Shown: in pieces, positions 6,855-15,617 of the stretch
Position numbering within the stretch: the first letter of the stretch is position 1
Layout: every line of letters starts with the position of its first letter
NCBI RefSeq assembly: GCF_001187865.1
Contig: NZ_LGIT01000009.1
Coordinates: forward strand, 868,001 to 932,000
Origin: Klebsiella sp. RIT-PI-d
Lineage (GTDB): Bacteria > Pseudomonadota > Gammaproteobacteria > Enterobacterales > Enterobacteriaceae
Length of the DNA stretch: 64,000 bases
Reading direction: 5' to 3'
The notes under the pieces: generated by a model
The model's database searches: none
Told to the model about the DNA's origin: nothing
Seen by the model: only the letters and a program-made list of their open reading frames with translations
Position numbers and translations under genes: made by a program

Positions 6855-9155
6855 ATGAGCTTGAAAAATCGTCGTACCGTACCCGGAGTGCATCCCTATG
6901 ACGGGCCAGCAGGCGGGTGGGGAGCACTCAAGGCCACCGCAATCGCGGTCAAAAATCAGATGGATACGCTGAAAGCGCCGCCCACGCTGTTACGAACCAA
7001 TCAGCCGGATGGTTTTGACTGCCCCGGCTGCGCCTGGCCGGATAAAAATGATGGTTCAACCTTTGAGTTTTGCGAGAACGGTGCCAAGGCCGTCACGTGG
7101 GAAGCCACGGCAAAGCGCGTGACGCCGGTATTTTTGGCTGAAAACACCGTTACGTCGCTGCTGAAACGAACGGACTTTGAGCTTGAAGGATATGGCAGGT
7201 TAACCACGCCGCTGCGCTACGACGCAGCCAGCGATACCTTCAGAGAAGTAAGCTGGGACGAAGCATTTGCACATATCGCTAACAGTTTACAGGCGCTTAA
7301 GCCGGACGACGTCGAATTTTATACTTCAGGCCGGGCATCAAATGAAGCGGCCTATCTTTTTCAACTGTTCGCCCGTGAGTTTGGGACAAACAACTTCCCC
7401 GATTGCTCCAATATGTGTCACGAGGCAACGAGCGTAGGCTTACCGAAATCAATAGGTATCGGTAAAGGCACTGTCTCACTGGATGACTTTGACAGCGCAG
7501 AGCTAATTATATCAATGGGGCATAATCCTGGGACCAATCATCCACGTATGATGGGGACGTTACACGAACTGTCGCGTCGCAACGTGCCTATTATCGTTTT
7601 TAATCCTATGCGCGAGCGGGCGCTTGAGCGTTTTGCCGATCCACAAAATGTGATGGAGATGGCCACTTACAGCTCGACGGATATCGCATCAACCTACTAT
7701 CTGGTTCGCGCCGGAGGCGACTCGGCTGCACTGAAAGGCATCGCTAAAGCCGTTCTGGAAATAGAAACAGAAACAGGCGCGGCGCTGGATCACGATTTTA
7801 TCAATGCGCATACGGAAGGCTTTGCGCCGTTTGCCGCAGAGATCACTGCCACGTCATGGCAGGATATCGAGCATGATTCTGGCCTGACCCGGGCAGATCT
7901 CAGCAGCGTCGCAAAAGCCTATGTGAAATCAAAAGCTACCATACTGACCTACGGCATGGGGATCACCCAGCATAATCGCGGGACGGAAAACGTCCGCCTG
8001 CTGACCAATCTCTTGCTGATGCGCGGTAATATTGGCAAGCCTGGCGCTGGTGTGTGTCCGCTACGGGGCCACTCTAACGTTCAGGGGAACCGCACCGTTG
8101 GAATAACCGAAAAGCCCTCGGCGGATTTTCTCAGCAAGCTGGAAAGCGTATTTGGCTTTACGCCGCCGTCCCATCATGGACACGATGCGGTAGAGGCAAT
8201 GAAAGCCATGGTCGAAAAACGCGCCAAGGCCCTGATTTGTCTCGGTGGTAATTTTGCTGTGGCGCTGCCCGATCCTGAGGTGTGCTTACCGGCAATGCGC
8301 GAACTCGAGCTCAGCGTTCACATCGCCACTAAACTTAACCGCACGCACCTTCTTACCGGAAAAGAAACGCTGCTGCTGCCCTGCCTCGGACGCACAGAGC
8401 TTGATGAGCAATCCGGTATCCGCCAGTCGATCACCGTTGAAGATTCAATGTCCATGGTACACGCCTCCTCCGGTAAACTTAAGCCGGCATCGCCCCTGCT
8501 GCGCTCTGAACCTGCCATCGTCGCCGGAATGGCGAAAGCGGTTCTTCCCGACACGAAAGTATCGTGGAATGAACTGGTTGCCGACTACGATCTAATCCGT
8601 GATCTGATAGAAAAAACGATACCCGGATTTGACGATTATAATGCGCGTATTCGTCATCCCGGCGGCTTTCAGATGCCGCTTCCTCCCAGGGAGCGTGTAT
8701 GGCCCACTGAATCAGGAAAGGCCGTGTTCTCAGTGTATCGCGGAACGCATGAAGATTTAGTGGTTAACGGTGAGGATGTTCTGCGGCTGATTACCTTGCG
8801 CAGCCACGATCAGTACAACACAACCATCTACGCGTTAGACGATCGCTACCGGGGCATATTTGGCCGTCGCGATGTGCTGTTTATGTGCGATCAGGATCTT
8901 GAGCGTCTGGGCCTTGAACACGGGGATGTCGTCGATCTTGAGTCAGCGGTACCGGGATACAGCATGCGTCTTGAGTCAATGACGGTCGTTCGTTACGCTA
9001 TTTCACCGGGGTCGATTGGTGCCTATTATCCCGAAGCCAACGTGCTCATCCCACTTGACTACATCGATAAAGAAAGTGGCACGCCCTCGTATAAATCAGC
9101 GCCGGTTCGTATCACTCTCCGGTCACACGACATAGCCACGATGCCGGGCATCTAA
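6855..9155 (+). CDS. FdhF/YdeP family molybdopterin oxidoreductase
   Basis: A 766-residue protein matching E. coli YdeP over its whole length. Shared blocks include the N-terminal 'GFDCPGCAWPD' (about 51-61), 'EFYTSGRASNEAAYLFQLFARE', 'NFPDCSNMCHEATSVGLP', 'GHNPGTNHPRM', 'GNIGKPGAG', 'CPLRGHSNVQGNRTVGITEKPS' and C-terminal 'RSHDQYNTTIYALDDRYRG'. The family binds a bis-MGD molybdenum cofactor; YdeP is linked to acid resistance in E. coli but its substrate is unknown. The ATG at 6855 is preceded by AGGA and gives the family's normal N terminus. Divergence from E. coli YdeP and the different neighbourhood suggest a paralogue rather than the strict orthologue. Confidence 0.88.
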   Translation: MSLKNRRTVPGVHPYDGPAGGWGALKATAIAVKNQMDTLKAPPTLLRTNQPDGFDCPGCAWPDKNDGSTFEFCENGAKAVTWEATAKRVTPVFLAENTVTSLLKRTDFELEGYGRLTTPLRYDAASDTFREVSWDEAFAHIANSLQALKPDDVEFYTSGRASNEAAYLFQLFAREFGTNNFPDCSNMCHEATSVGLPKSIGIGKGTVSLDDFDSAELIISMGHNPGTNHPRMMGTLHELSRRNVPIIVFNPMRERALERFADPQNVMEMATYSSTDIASTYYLVRAGGDSAALKGIAKAVLEIETETGAALDHDFINAHTEGFAPFAAEITATSWQDIEHDSGLTRADLSSVAKAYVKSKATILTYGMGITQHNRGTENVRLLTNLLLMRGNIGKPGAGVCPLRGHSNVQGNRTVGITEKPSADFLSKLESVFGFTPPSHHGHDAVEAMKAMVEKRAKALICLGGNFAVALPDPEVCLPAMRELELSVHIATKLNRTHLLTGKETLLLPCLGRTELDEQSGIRQSITVEDSMSMVHASSGKLKPASPLLRSEPAIVAGMAKAVLPDTKVSWNELVADYDLIRDLIEKTIPGFDDYNARIRHPGGFQMPLPPRERVWPTESGKAVFSVYRGTHEDLVVNGEDVLRLITLRSHDQYNTTIYALDDRYRGIFGRRDVLFMCDQDLERLGLEHGDVVDLESAVPGYSMRLESMTVVRYAISPGSIGAYYPEANVLIPLDYIDKESGTPSYKSAPVRITLRSHDIATMPGI

Positions 9156-9184
9156 TCGCTCAGGACAACATTGATAGCGGAGAC

Positions 9185-9233
9185 AAAAAAGCCCGAATCG
9201 GTATTGCGGCGCTGTGCCGGAACGGGCTTTTAA
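9185..9233. terminator. Bidirectional terminator
   Basis: AGCCCG ... CGGGCT outer stem with an inner CGG/CCG pairing, flanked by A-rich and T-rich tracts on the two sides. It separates the YdeP-like gene from the convergent DUF6404 gene. Confidence 0.7.
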
Positions 9234-9257
9234 TCTTGTCAGCAGACAGTGAGGCGG

Positions 9258-9605
9258 CTAAAGATCTTTCCAGTCGGGCAGATTATTCGCCTTTTTACGC
9301 CACCGGTGAAACGCGGCGAGGGTGACGCCAAACAGAAGACCACTGCACACACTGCTCACTATCGCCGTGGAAGGCGGAATGCCCGAACGTTGCCACGTGG
9401 AAAACCACATAATAACTCCCCACATAAGGCCAAATCCTGATCCTGTTACGAAAGTAATTTGCCAGAATGGCGCAAAAGGCAGAGGAGGGATCTTAAATCC
9501 TAACTTCCATAACCCCAGTAACGCAGGCGGAGCATAGTTGCTGCGCCACATTTTTTTACTTTCCATTATGGCCAGCGCACGTTCTTTTTTTCGCTCAAAA
9601 CTCAT
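9258..9605 (-). CDS. DUF6404-like small membrane protein
   Basis: A protein of 115 residues with a charged N terminus ('MSFERKKERAL'), a conserved-looking 'WRSNYAPPALLGLWKLGFKIPPLPF' block (about 20-44), two membrane segments (about 47-68 and 78-96) and a basic tail. It resembles the DUF6404 family of enterobacteria, whose function is unknown. I prefer the ATG at 9605 to the GTG at 9614 because GGTGA is well spaced from it. It is a single gene between two terminator-bounded units. Confidence 0.7.
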   Translation of the reverse strand: MSFERKKERALAIMESKKMWRSNYAPPALLGLWKLGFKIPPLPFAPFWQITFVTGSGFGLMWGVIMWFSTWQRSGIPPSTAIVSSVCSGLLFGVTLAAFHRWRKKANNLPDWKDL

Positions 9606-9660
9606 TTCGATCACCCATTGATACTAAATGGCCCGAACACTATCTGAACCTGGTTATATT

Positions 9661-10413
9661 TTATTTTGGCCCGAACATCGCTTCCAGCTGTTTTTCGTCA
9701 GGCATACCGACAATCTGCTGAAGTTCCTGCTTGTCATTCATATAGTAAATTGCTGGGGTGGCCCCTGCGCCAGTTTCATCCATCAGTTGCTGGTGGTATT
9801 GCAGCTGACTAAAGGTCTTTTTAGACGTACTTGCAGGAGATTGCGGTATTTTTTGCCCGTTGGACAGCTCGTAGTCACTCCAGGCTTTGGCCGGGTCGGG
9901 CGCGTTAAGGATGGCGGACGCATATTGACCGCTCTTTGGATTAATAATGGCGACCAGTAACGTATTAACTTCTACTTTTCCGGATGCGATCCACGGCTGC
10001 GCGGCGGCCCGGAACTGTTTGCAGTAGGGGCAAAACGGGTCGGCGAACACCACCACTTTCCGTTTCGCCGTTGGACTGCCTTCCTTAATGCCCTGTGCAG
10101 CGCTGAGTTTTTCCCACAATTTGCGTCCTTCGGGAATATAGATCTGCTGCTGGAAAATGGCTTCGCTCAGGTTCTCGCCTTTCTCATTGTACAGATAGCC
10201 CGAAATAGCGTGTTGACCGTCCGGCGTCAGCCAGACAGTGACGCCCATATCCTGATAGCGTCCCAGCCAGCTGCGTAATCCGCCTTCAGTTTTAATCTCT
10301 TTGATAATAGTGATGCCTTGCTTCTCTATTTGCTGCACTGCCGGTGGCAGGGCATCTTTGGCCGAGGCCAGAAACGGGAGGGCGATAAGCAGAGCAAGAG
10401 AGGTGTAGCGCAT
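9661..10413 (-). CDS. dsbG: Periplasmic thiol:disulfide interchange protein DsbG
   Basis: A 250-residue protein with a signal peptide (1-16, 'LPFLASA'), an N-terminal dimerisation domain (about 17-80, 'IEKQGITIIKEI...LGRYQDMGVTVWLTPDGQHAISGY') and a thioredoxin-like domain with active site 'FADPFCPYCKQF' (about 122-133) and a cis-Pro loop 'ATPAIYYM'. The sequence follows E. coli DsbG closely and the CPYC motif is diagnostic. DsbG reduces sulphenylated or misoxidised cysteines in the periplasm and is kept reduced by DsbD. The ATG at 10413, with AGGA seven bases upstream, replaces an upstream in-frame ATG that would spoil the signal peptide. In E. coli dsbG lies beside ahpC; here it is in accessory surroundings. 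Confidence 0.88.
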   Translation of the reverse strand: MRYTSLALLIALPFLASAKDALPPAVQQIEKQGITIIKEIKTEGGLRSWLGRYQDMGVTVWLTPDGQHAISGYLYNEKGENLSEAIFQQQIYIPEGRKLWEKLSAAQGIKEGSPTAKRKVVVFADPFCPYCKQFRAAAQPWIASGKVEVNTLLVAIINPKSGQYASAILNAPDPAKAWSDYELSNGQKIPQSPASTSKKTFSQLQYHQQLMDETGAGATPAIYYMNDKQELQQIVGMPDEKQLEAMFGPK

Positions 10414-10615
10414 AACGATAATCCTTGTTGTTAGCGGCAGGGCAGCACGCGAAAGACGACCCATGCGTCCAGCTCGTGGTGCAGTTTCTGGACGGGTTCA
10501 CTTTCCCGGGTGAATTTAACATGAAGCAAAAAGTCTTATGCTTATCGCATCCGGGCCCACTGACTGGCTGGCTAACATGTGGCTGAGTGGAGCCGGAGTC
10601 ATTATTACAACGTAT

Positions 10616-11230
10616 TTATAGCTTAGGCGCGGTTTTTTTCTGTTGATTGCTATAACCGATGACCGCCTGTTGCCATGCGGGATCAATCAGCTCAATCTTG
10701 GTATTTCCCATTGATAGACTTGCCGTACCGCTCTCACATCCCATTCCTGAGCTAGGCATGGGTTTCTCACACCAGATCGGGAAGACCCCACCTGTGGATA
10801 CCGGCCCGTACTTTTGCAGGGCAGCTTTAACCATGTTGTCTTCATTTTCTTTGGTCCACGGTATTTCGTAGATGACGTGCGAAACAGCCACTGGATTAGC
10901 CTTGTCATACGGAACACGTGGTTCAAAACTTACCTGCATACGGGTACCCTTATCTTCGTACACAAGGAACGCAACCTGCTGGCTTCCGGTAATAACACTG
11001 GTCATCTGACTCTTCATCGACTCAGATGTTCTTATCTGGTCGGAAGAGATGCCAAAGTTTTTTTGCATTGCCGCGCGGGCTTCCTCAACGCTCATCCCTG
11101 TTTTAACCCCACCAACGTCAAATGATTTAACTTCTGCGGCACGAACCGGCGGAATGGCATTAGCGGATAAAGAGACCAATGAAGAAGACAGGACGACCAA
11201 AGGTAAAGTTTTAAATAGGTGGATTCTCAT
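10616..11230 (-). CDS. Exported protein of unknown function
   Basis: A 204-residue protein with a clear signal peptide (1-25, 'VSLSANA'). The mature part starts with a segment 'FDVGGVKTGMSVEEARAAMQKNFG' (about 38-61) that resembles the 'vkiGMtreeV' type start of BamE/SmpA-like folds, but the rest has no obvious match. Two cysteines (about 154, 165) could form a disulfide. It is separated from dsbG by about 200 bp with no terminator that I could see. Function unknown. Confidence 0.65.
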   Translation of the reverse strand: MRIHLFKTLPLVVLSSSLVSLSANAIPPVRAAEVKSFDVGGVKTGMSVEEARAAMQKNFGISSDQIRTSESMKSQMTSVITGSQQVAFLVYEDKGTRMQVSFEPRVPYDKANPVAVSHVIYEIPWTKENEDNMVKAALQKYGPVSTGGVFPIWCEKPMPSSGMGCESGTASLSMGNTKIELIDPAWQQAVIGYSNQQKKTAPKL

Positions 11231-11538
11231 TTTTCCTCTAGCGTGTTGTATTATAGTTAAAATTGTAATTTACATGCTCAAGTATTGTTATGCAACAATT
11301 GCGGTAAGTGAGTATCAGTTTAATTATGCAACGGATGCCAGAACGGCCTCGGGCATTATTGTTGCCATCGTTCATTATTAAAAATCGTAATTTTGATATT
11401 GCTGTAACCCTGAAATGCTGGCCTTAAATATTATTTGAGAGCCGCCTCCCTGTTTTCCTGAAGAGTAAAAAATTACGCCGTCAATAAAAATTCAGGTAGT
11501 TGTCGATGCTTTAATCTGACGGTAATAATAGACGAAAA

Positions 11539-11567
11539 ACAATGAAGCCTGAGACAGGCTTCATTGT
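11539..11567. repeat. Perfect 13-bp inverted repeat just upstream of the MORN-repeat gene
   Basis: ACAATGAAGCCTG and CAGGCTTCATTGT flank a three-base loop and would form a very stable hairpin ending 24 bp before the downstream ATG. It could be an attenuator-type stem, a terminator remnant or an operator. The remainder of the region from 11231 to 11538 is AT-rich and shows no gene. Confidence 0.7.
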
Positions 11568-11591
11568 TAGATGTCAAATTCAGGAGCAGGA

Positions 11592-13400
11592 ATGAAGCCA
11601 GCACTCTATTTACTTTCCATTATCACATTAACGCATTCGGTCTGGGCTGAAACACGTAATATTACCCGTGAATGGCACCTTGCGACCGCAGGCGAAGAGA
11701 CAGCCTGGCGGCTCGACTGGCCAGTCAAATCCAATGAGAAATTTACCCTGCGCTATCCCGACGGCAAACCCTATCTTCAGGCCACCTTACAGGATAGTCA
11801 TCACGATGATCTTCTCGCCAGCGAAAATATGACCGGAAAATATCGCTTCTATTATCCGAATGGAAAAATCAAAAAAGAGGGTGAGTGGGATAAAACCGGA
11901 ACCTCTGTCGGTTTACAAACCACATATAATGAAAATGGTTTTCCCACGGGCGTGAAACGATATCTCGCCGACGGATGGTCTGTTGATGAGCGAACCTATT
12001 ATGATAACGGTCAGCTGAGTTATGAAGGTATTGATTTCGACGGTGAAGAATATAAAGAATCCAGATATTACGCTGAGGATGGCGTACTGATACGCAAAAA
12101 ATACCGTAAAACGGTGAACAGCGTTAAGAAGGAAATTGATGATAGTTTTGATGAGAAGGGGGCGTTACAAAAGCGCATTGAAAAATATGGACGCGATCCG
12201 TTAATAACCGTTACCTACGGCGCAGAGGGTAAAATTATCGAGAAGAAAACCCTCATGATAAATTTAGCCCGCAGCAAAACTGAAACCTTTGACGGCCAGG
12301 GGCAACTGACCGATTTATTACAATACAGAACCGACGGGCCTCTGCAAAAAGAGGGGGAGCAAGTCACCAGCCATGATGGACAAACCACCTATGTCACTTA
12401 TATAAACGGTGTTAAAGAAGGGGAACAAAAAACGGTAAAAGCGGGCCACGTTATTGCTTACTCCCATTTCGAGAAGGGCCAGGAAACGGGGGACGGTTTC
12501 GCACTTGACGACGATGCTGACGCTATTCTTTTCACGACACGCGCATCCGATAAGCACCCCGCGGTGAGTTACAGCGCAGGACGTGATTATATTTCCAGCG
12601 ATGATCGGGGAATGCCGCATGTTAAGCTCCCTTTCAATATTGACTCACGGAAATTGCCGAAACCAGGCACCGTCTGGGAATATAGCTCAGACGGCAAGCG
12701 TTATAGTCAACTGGAATTAATTACCGCCGACGATAAGACGGCGACCTGGCGTACCAGGCACGGTGAAATAAAAGAAAATCTTAATAGCTATACCTGGATC
12801 AAGCCGGATCAGCCCCCGCAGGACAGGCAGATCCTCTCTTTTCCGCTGACGCCCGGTAAGGTATGGAATAACCGTTACCAGACCCGGATCACCGTGCCGC
12901 AGGAAAATGGGGCAGGATGGGAATATACCTATAGCGCGACCTCCTCATCAAAAATTGCCGGCATTGAGAAAATAACGGTGGCCGGCGGAACCTTTGATAC
13001 ATTGCTTATTACCCGTGATATTCACTGGACCAAATCCCGTCCACGCTTTACTGGCACCGGGACCTCAGAAATGGCCTGCGACACACCGGCGTGCGAGGTT
13101 TCCGGTTATACCGCTGAAGTGATTTGGTATGCGCCTGAAATTGGCCGTGCGGTGATGAAGGCCGTTGAGATAAACGGTTCGTCTCAGGTCCTGATGAATT
13201 CGCCTGACAGCCTGCTCAAACATCGTAATGCCCTTATTTCTGAATTGACCAGGTTTGGTCCGTCATCAGTCGAAAACAAGCCGGCCTCCGACATCCGCTA
13301 TGCGCATCAGGTGCCGGACAGTGCGTTCAGCCAGGGGTTTGCTCTGATGCCAAATAATACCTGGGAGTTCAGGATGATCCACAGTCCGATGATTGAGTAA
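11592..13400 (+). CDS. Exported protein with MORN-variant (YwqK-type) repeats
   Basis: A 602-residue protein. Residues 1-19 form a signal peptide ('ITLTHSVWA'). From about 75 to 260 there are at least seven repeats of the type 'Y(Y/N)xNGxxxxEgxY': 'YYPNGKIKKEGEW', 'YNENGFPTGVKRY', 'YYDNGQLSYEG', 'YYAEDGVLIRKKY', 'FDEKGALQKRIEKY', 'YGAEGKIIEKKTL', 'FDGQGQLTDLLQY'. These are MORN_2-like repeats, also found in proteins annotated as YwqK antitoxins. A second region (about 335-560) is a different, beta-rich domain with two close cysteines ('CDTPAC'). The ATG at 11592 follows AGGAGCAGGA. A periplasmic or surface role is likely; no toxin partner is adjacent. Confidence 0.75.
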   Translation: MKPALYLLSIITLTHSVWAETRNITREWHLATAGEETAWRLDWPVKSNEKFTLRYPDGKPYLQATLQDSHHDDLLASENMTGKYRFYYPNGKIKKEGEWDKTGTSVGLQTTYNENGFPTGVKRYLADGWSVDERTYYDNGQLSYEGIDFDGEEYKESRYYAEDGVLIRKKYRKTVNSVKKEIDDSFDEKGALQKRIEKYGRDPLITVTYGAEGKIIEKKTLMINLARSKTETFDGQGQLTDLLQYRTDGPLQKEGEQVTSHDGQTTYVTYINGVKEGEQKTVKAGHVIAYSHFEKGQETGDGFALDDDADAILFTTRASDKHPAVSYSAGRDYISSDDRGMPHVKLPFNIDSRKLPKPGTVWEYSSDGKRYSQLELITADDKTATWRTRHGEIKENLNSYTWIKPDQPPQDRQILSFPLTPGKVWNNRYQTRITVPQENGAGWEYTYSATSSSKIAGIEKITVAGGTFDTLLITRDIHWTKSRPRFTGTGTSEMACDTPACEVSGYTAEVIWYAPEIGRAVMKAVEINGSSQVLMNSPDSLLKHRNALISELTRFGPSSVENKPASDIRYAHQVPDSAFSQGFALMPNNTWEFRMIHSPMIE

Positions 13401-13429
13401 GCGACGATCAATCGTCCGGCCGGTGTGAT

Positions 13430-13567
13430 CTATCTCACCACACACATCGGCCTGCCCGACACTGGCTCGGGGTGTATTTCTGCCTCCACGCTGAATACCT
13501 CTTTAAGCAGTTCAGGTGTCATTACCTCTTTCGGTGTGCCTTGCGCGCGTATATGCCCGTTCGCCAT
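13430..13567 (-). pseudogene. C-terminal remnant of an iron-siderophore ABC transporter ATPase
   Basis: The minus strand reads 45 codons 'MANGHIRAQGTPKEVMTPEL...EPVSGRPMCVVR' then TAG. This is the typical tail of FepC/FecE-type siderophore ABC ATPases ('...G.IvAqGtP.eVlT.elL..VF.v.a.i..dPvsG.Pmc'). The frame is cut at 13568 by the end of the IS30-family element, and no Walker A or signature motif is present beyond the element, so the rest of the gene and its transporter are gone. Confidence 0.75.
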
Positions 13568-13594
13568 TGTGAGTTCAATGGATCGATGCAACGC
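13568..13594 (+). repeat. Left terminal inverted repeat of the IS30-family element
   Basis: Pairs with 14421-14447 at about 22 of 27 positions. The outer eleven bases, TGTGAGTTCAA, are identical in both ends. Confidence 0.75.
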
Positions 13595-13619
13595 TATCCT
13601 TGATCAAGGGGGCGTTGCC

Positions 13620-14440
13620 ATGAAACGAAGAACTCGCATTTACTACACGCCAGAACAAAAGGCGATTATCTGGGACAGATACAAGCAAGGTGATTCCCTG
13701 CATGATATCGCCAGAATGTTCGACAGATTTCACTCTTCTATTATACCTACAATCCATCAGACTGGTGGATACCGTCCCCCTGTCCGAAAGCGGCACCGGT
13801 TAGCACTTTCGCTTGATGAAAGAAAGGAGATATCCAGAGGACTGGTAGCAAAAAGAAGCATCAGGGACATCGCTGACAAATTATCAAGAGCCCCCTCAAC
13901 GATTAGCCGCGAGATTAAGAGGCATGGAGGTGCAAAACAATACCGGGCAGCAAAAGCGGATACTGCTGCGTGGGAAAGTGCATTGAGACCAAAACCTTGT
14001 AAGCTAATTGAAAGCCCCACGTTGTGTAAAATCATTGCAGAAAAGATGCATCAGGACTGGTCGCCGGAACAAATCGCCGGTTGGCTTAAACGCTGTTATC
14101 CGGATAATCAGGAAATGCATGTGTCACATGAAACGATTTATAAAACGCTTTTTATACAAACCCGGGGAGCATTAAAAAAAGAACTGCAGCAATGCCTCAG
14201 AAGCGGAAGAGTCGTGCGTAGATCCAGAACATCATCGCTTAAAGGGAAAGGATTAGGGAAAATCCCGAATGCGATACCTGTCAGCAAAAGGCCACTGGAA
14301 GTCGCAGACAGAGCCATACCTGGTCACTGGGAAGGTGATCTGATAGTGTTGCCAGACAGCTCAATGAAAGGCCGAGAAAAACGCTATACTATGAATCACC
14401 CGCAGAGCGGTTTAATAAGTGTGTTGCATCCATCGGTTGA
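13620..14440 (+). pseudogene. IS30 family transposase, internal deletion with frameshift
   Basis: From the ATG at 13620 the protein has the IS30 N terminus: a helix-turn-helix region with 'IRDIADKLSRAPSTISREIKRHGG', then 'QDWSPEQIAGWLKR', 'HVSHETIYKTLF' and 'RAIPGHWEGDLIVL', which carries the first catalytic Asp. After 'GDLIVLPDSSMK' the frame enters unrelated codons. A shifted frame then gives the normal IS30 C terminus 'PRKTLYYESPAERFNKCVASIG' ending at TGA 14438-14440. The segment with the second Asp and the Glu of the DDE triad is missing, so the transposase is inactive. Confidence 0.85.
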
Positions 14441-14447
14441 ACTCACA
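14421..14447 (-). repeat. Right terminal inverted repeat of the IS30-family element
   Basis: Mirror of 13568-13594. The transposase stop codon at 14438-14440 lies within it, as is common in this family. Confidence 0.75.
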
Positions 14448-14520
14448 GCACAGAGCGGACGTGTCAGCTTGCTAAGGTCTGCTGTAAGCGAAAAGAGGAA
14501 ACTGACCATACTGCTCAACG

Positions 14521-15273
14521 TTACCCAATTAAGTTCCTGTCTCTTAGGCCTTCGCGGGTAGGGCCCTGAAAGTAGATGCTACTTATATGGCAGCCACGCG
14601 GTTGTGTCAGCACAAAACGAATTGTTTCCCAGACCGACCGTCCATTCATCAGGCGTTCCCCCATTCTGGATTGACTCTCGACATACGTATCTAACCCCGT
14701 TATTTCAAAATCAGGAGGATACAAACCGGTAACCCGTATATTTTCTTCAGATAGCTGCTGTGCCAGTTTAGTTGTAAATCCGCTCAGCCCATGTTTGCTG
14801 GCGAAAAAAGCTGGGTGAGCAACGGAATCGGTAAAATTCGGGATCCCACATGAAGATATAATTGAGATGATATCCGCATTGTCTGACCGCCTTATTCCAG
14901 GTAACAGGGCCTGGGTCAGTAGAATTGAACCTGTCAGACCTGAACTAATGGTATTGATAATCTCTCTGTCAGGCTGATCTTCTATTCTCCCTGATAACCA
15001 CTGAGCCGCATTGAGGATTAAGATGTCTATAGGCTTGTCTGAAAGTAACAGCTGTGAAGAAAACTGAGACAGAGATTCAGGCTGGGTCAAATCACAGATA
15101 TACCCTTTTGCAAGGCCGCTTTCATCACTAATAATGGCGCAGGTTTTTTGAATATCTTCAGCCCGACGTGCACAAAAATCTACCTCAATGCCCTCTCGAG
15201 CCAGCCACACGCACAGCGCCTGACCAAACCCCGTGCCACCACCGGTAATAACCGCTCTTTTACCTCTCAGCAT
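14521..15273 (-). CDS. SDR family oxidoreductase with Phe in place of the catalytic Tyr
   Basis: A 250-residue Rossmann protein of classical SDR length. The cofactor motif is 'TGGGTGFG' (11-18), the NAG-like motif 'LILNAAQW' (about 84-91) and the catalytic Ser lies in 'IISIISSCG' (about 138). The YxxxK motif reads 'HPAFFASKHG': the Lys is present but the Tyr four residues before it is Phe (codon TTT). Classical SDRs use that Tyr as general acid/base, so this protein may be inactive, altered in reaction, or a binding protein. The ATG at 15273 is preceded by AAGG; a longer upstream ATG adds an implausible extension. Its 3' end abuts the IS30 relic. The substrate is unknown. Confidence 0.8.
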   Translation of the reverse strand: MLRGKRAVITGGGTGFGQALCVWLAREGIEVDFCARRAEDIQKTCAIISDESGLAKGYICDLTQPESLSQFSSQLLLSDKPIDILILNAAQWLSGRIEDQPDREIINTISSGLTGSILLTQALLPGIRRSDNADIISIISSCGIPNFTDSVAHPAFFASKHGLSGFTTKLAQQLSEENIRVTGLYPPDFEITGLDTYVESQSRMGERLMNGRSVWETIRFVLTQPRGCHISSIYFQGPTREGLRDRNLIG

Positions 15274-15383
15274 CTTTATTCGCCTTTTCTGATAACTGTA
15301 TGTAGAGATAGATATACATGAAGAAGTTAAGTCACATCTGTCAGTTGATGCCATTTCTACATGAGGGACACAAAATGAGAGAG

Positions 15384-15400
15384 TATCAGCGCTGCTGATA
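15384..15400. promoter_or_regulatory. Palindrome TATCAGC-GCT-GCTGATA upstream of the SDR gene
   Basis: A perfect 7-3-7 inverted repeat 110 bp upstream of the SDR start. Its size suits a dimeric regulator such as a TetR or LysR type, but no regulator gene is adjacent. The rest of 15274-15571 shows no gene. Confidence 0.4.
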
Positions 15401-15571
15401 CAAGGCGTTTATCAGGAGTGCCTTTTGCCTGTACTATCCAGATTGACGTTCAGAAGGTGGCCGTAAAACGCTACCTGTTGACAATGTACAGAAAAAAGCG
15501 ATAGCTATGCCCGCTGAAGCCGTGGTCATAGCCGTTGAAGAGGTGTTCGATGTTGAGTAAGAAATTAAAAG

Positions 15572-15602
15572 ATAACCGGGGGAAATACTATGCCCCGGTT
15601 AA
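15572..15602 (-). terminator. Terminator of the lipoprotein gene
   Basis: An AACCGGGG/CCCCGGTT stem with a ten- to eleven-base loop, followed on the minus strand by a T-rich tract. It lies 16 bp beyond the lipoprotein stop. Confidence 0.65.
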
Positions 15603-15617
15603 ATCTTGGGACTAATA

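Larger units (their letters stand above)
13568..14447 (+). mobile_element. IS30-family element, internally deleted
   Basis: Imperfect terminal inverted repeats lie at 13568-13594 and 14421-14447. Both begin TGTGAGTTCAA and include GATGCAAC near the inner end, resembling IS30 ends. The 880 bp between them carry an IS30-type transposase that has lost much of its catalytic domain, so the element cannot move on its own. I could not define a target-site duplication with certainty. Confidence 0.8.

Noticed and set aside
13425..13619. N-terminal extension of the IS30 transposase upstream of 13620
   Set aside because: It crosses the IS terminal repeat into the ABC ATPase remnant, so it cannot be part of the transposase.
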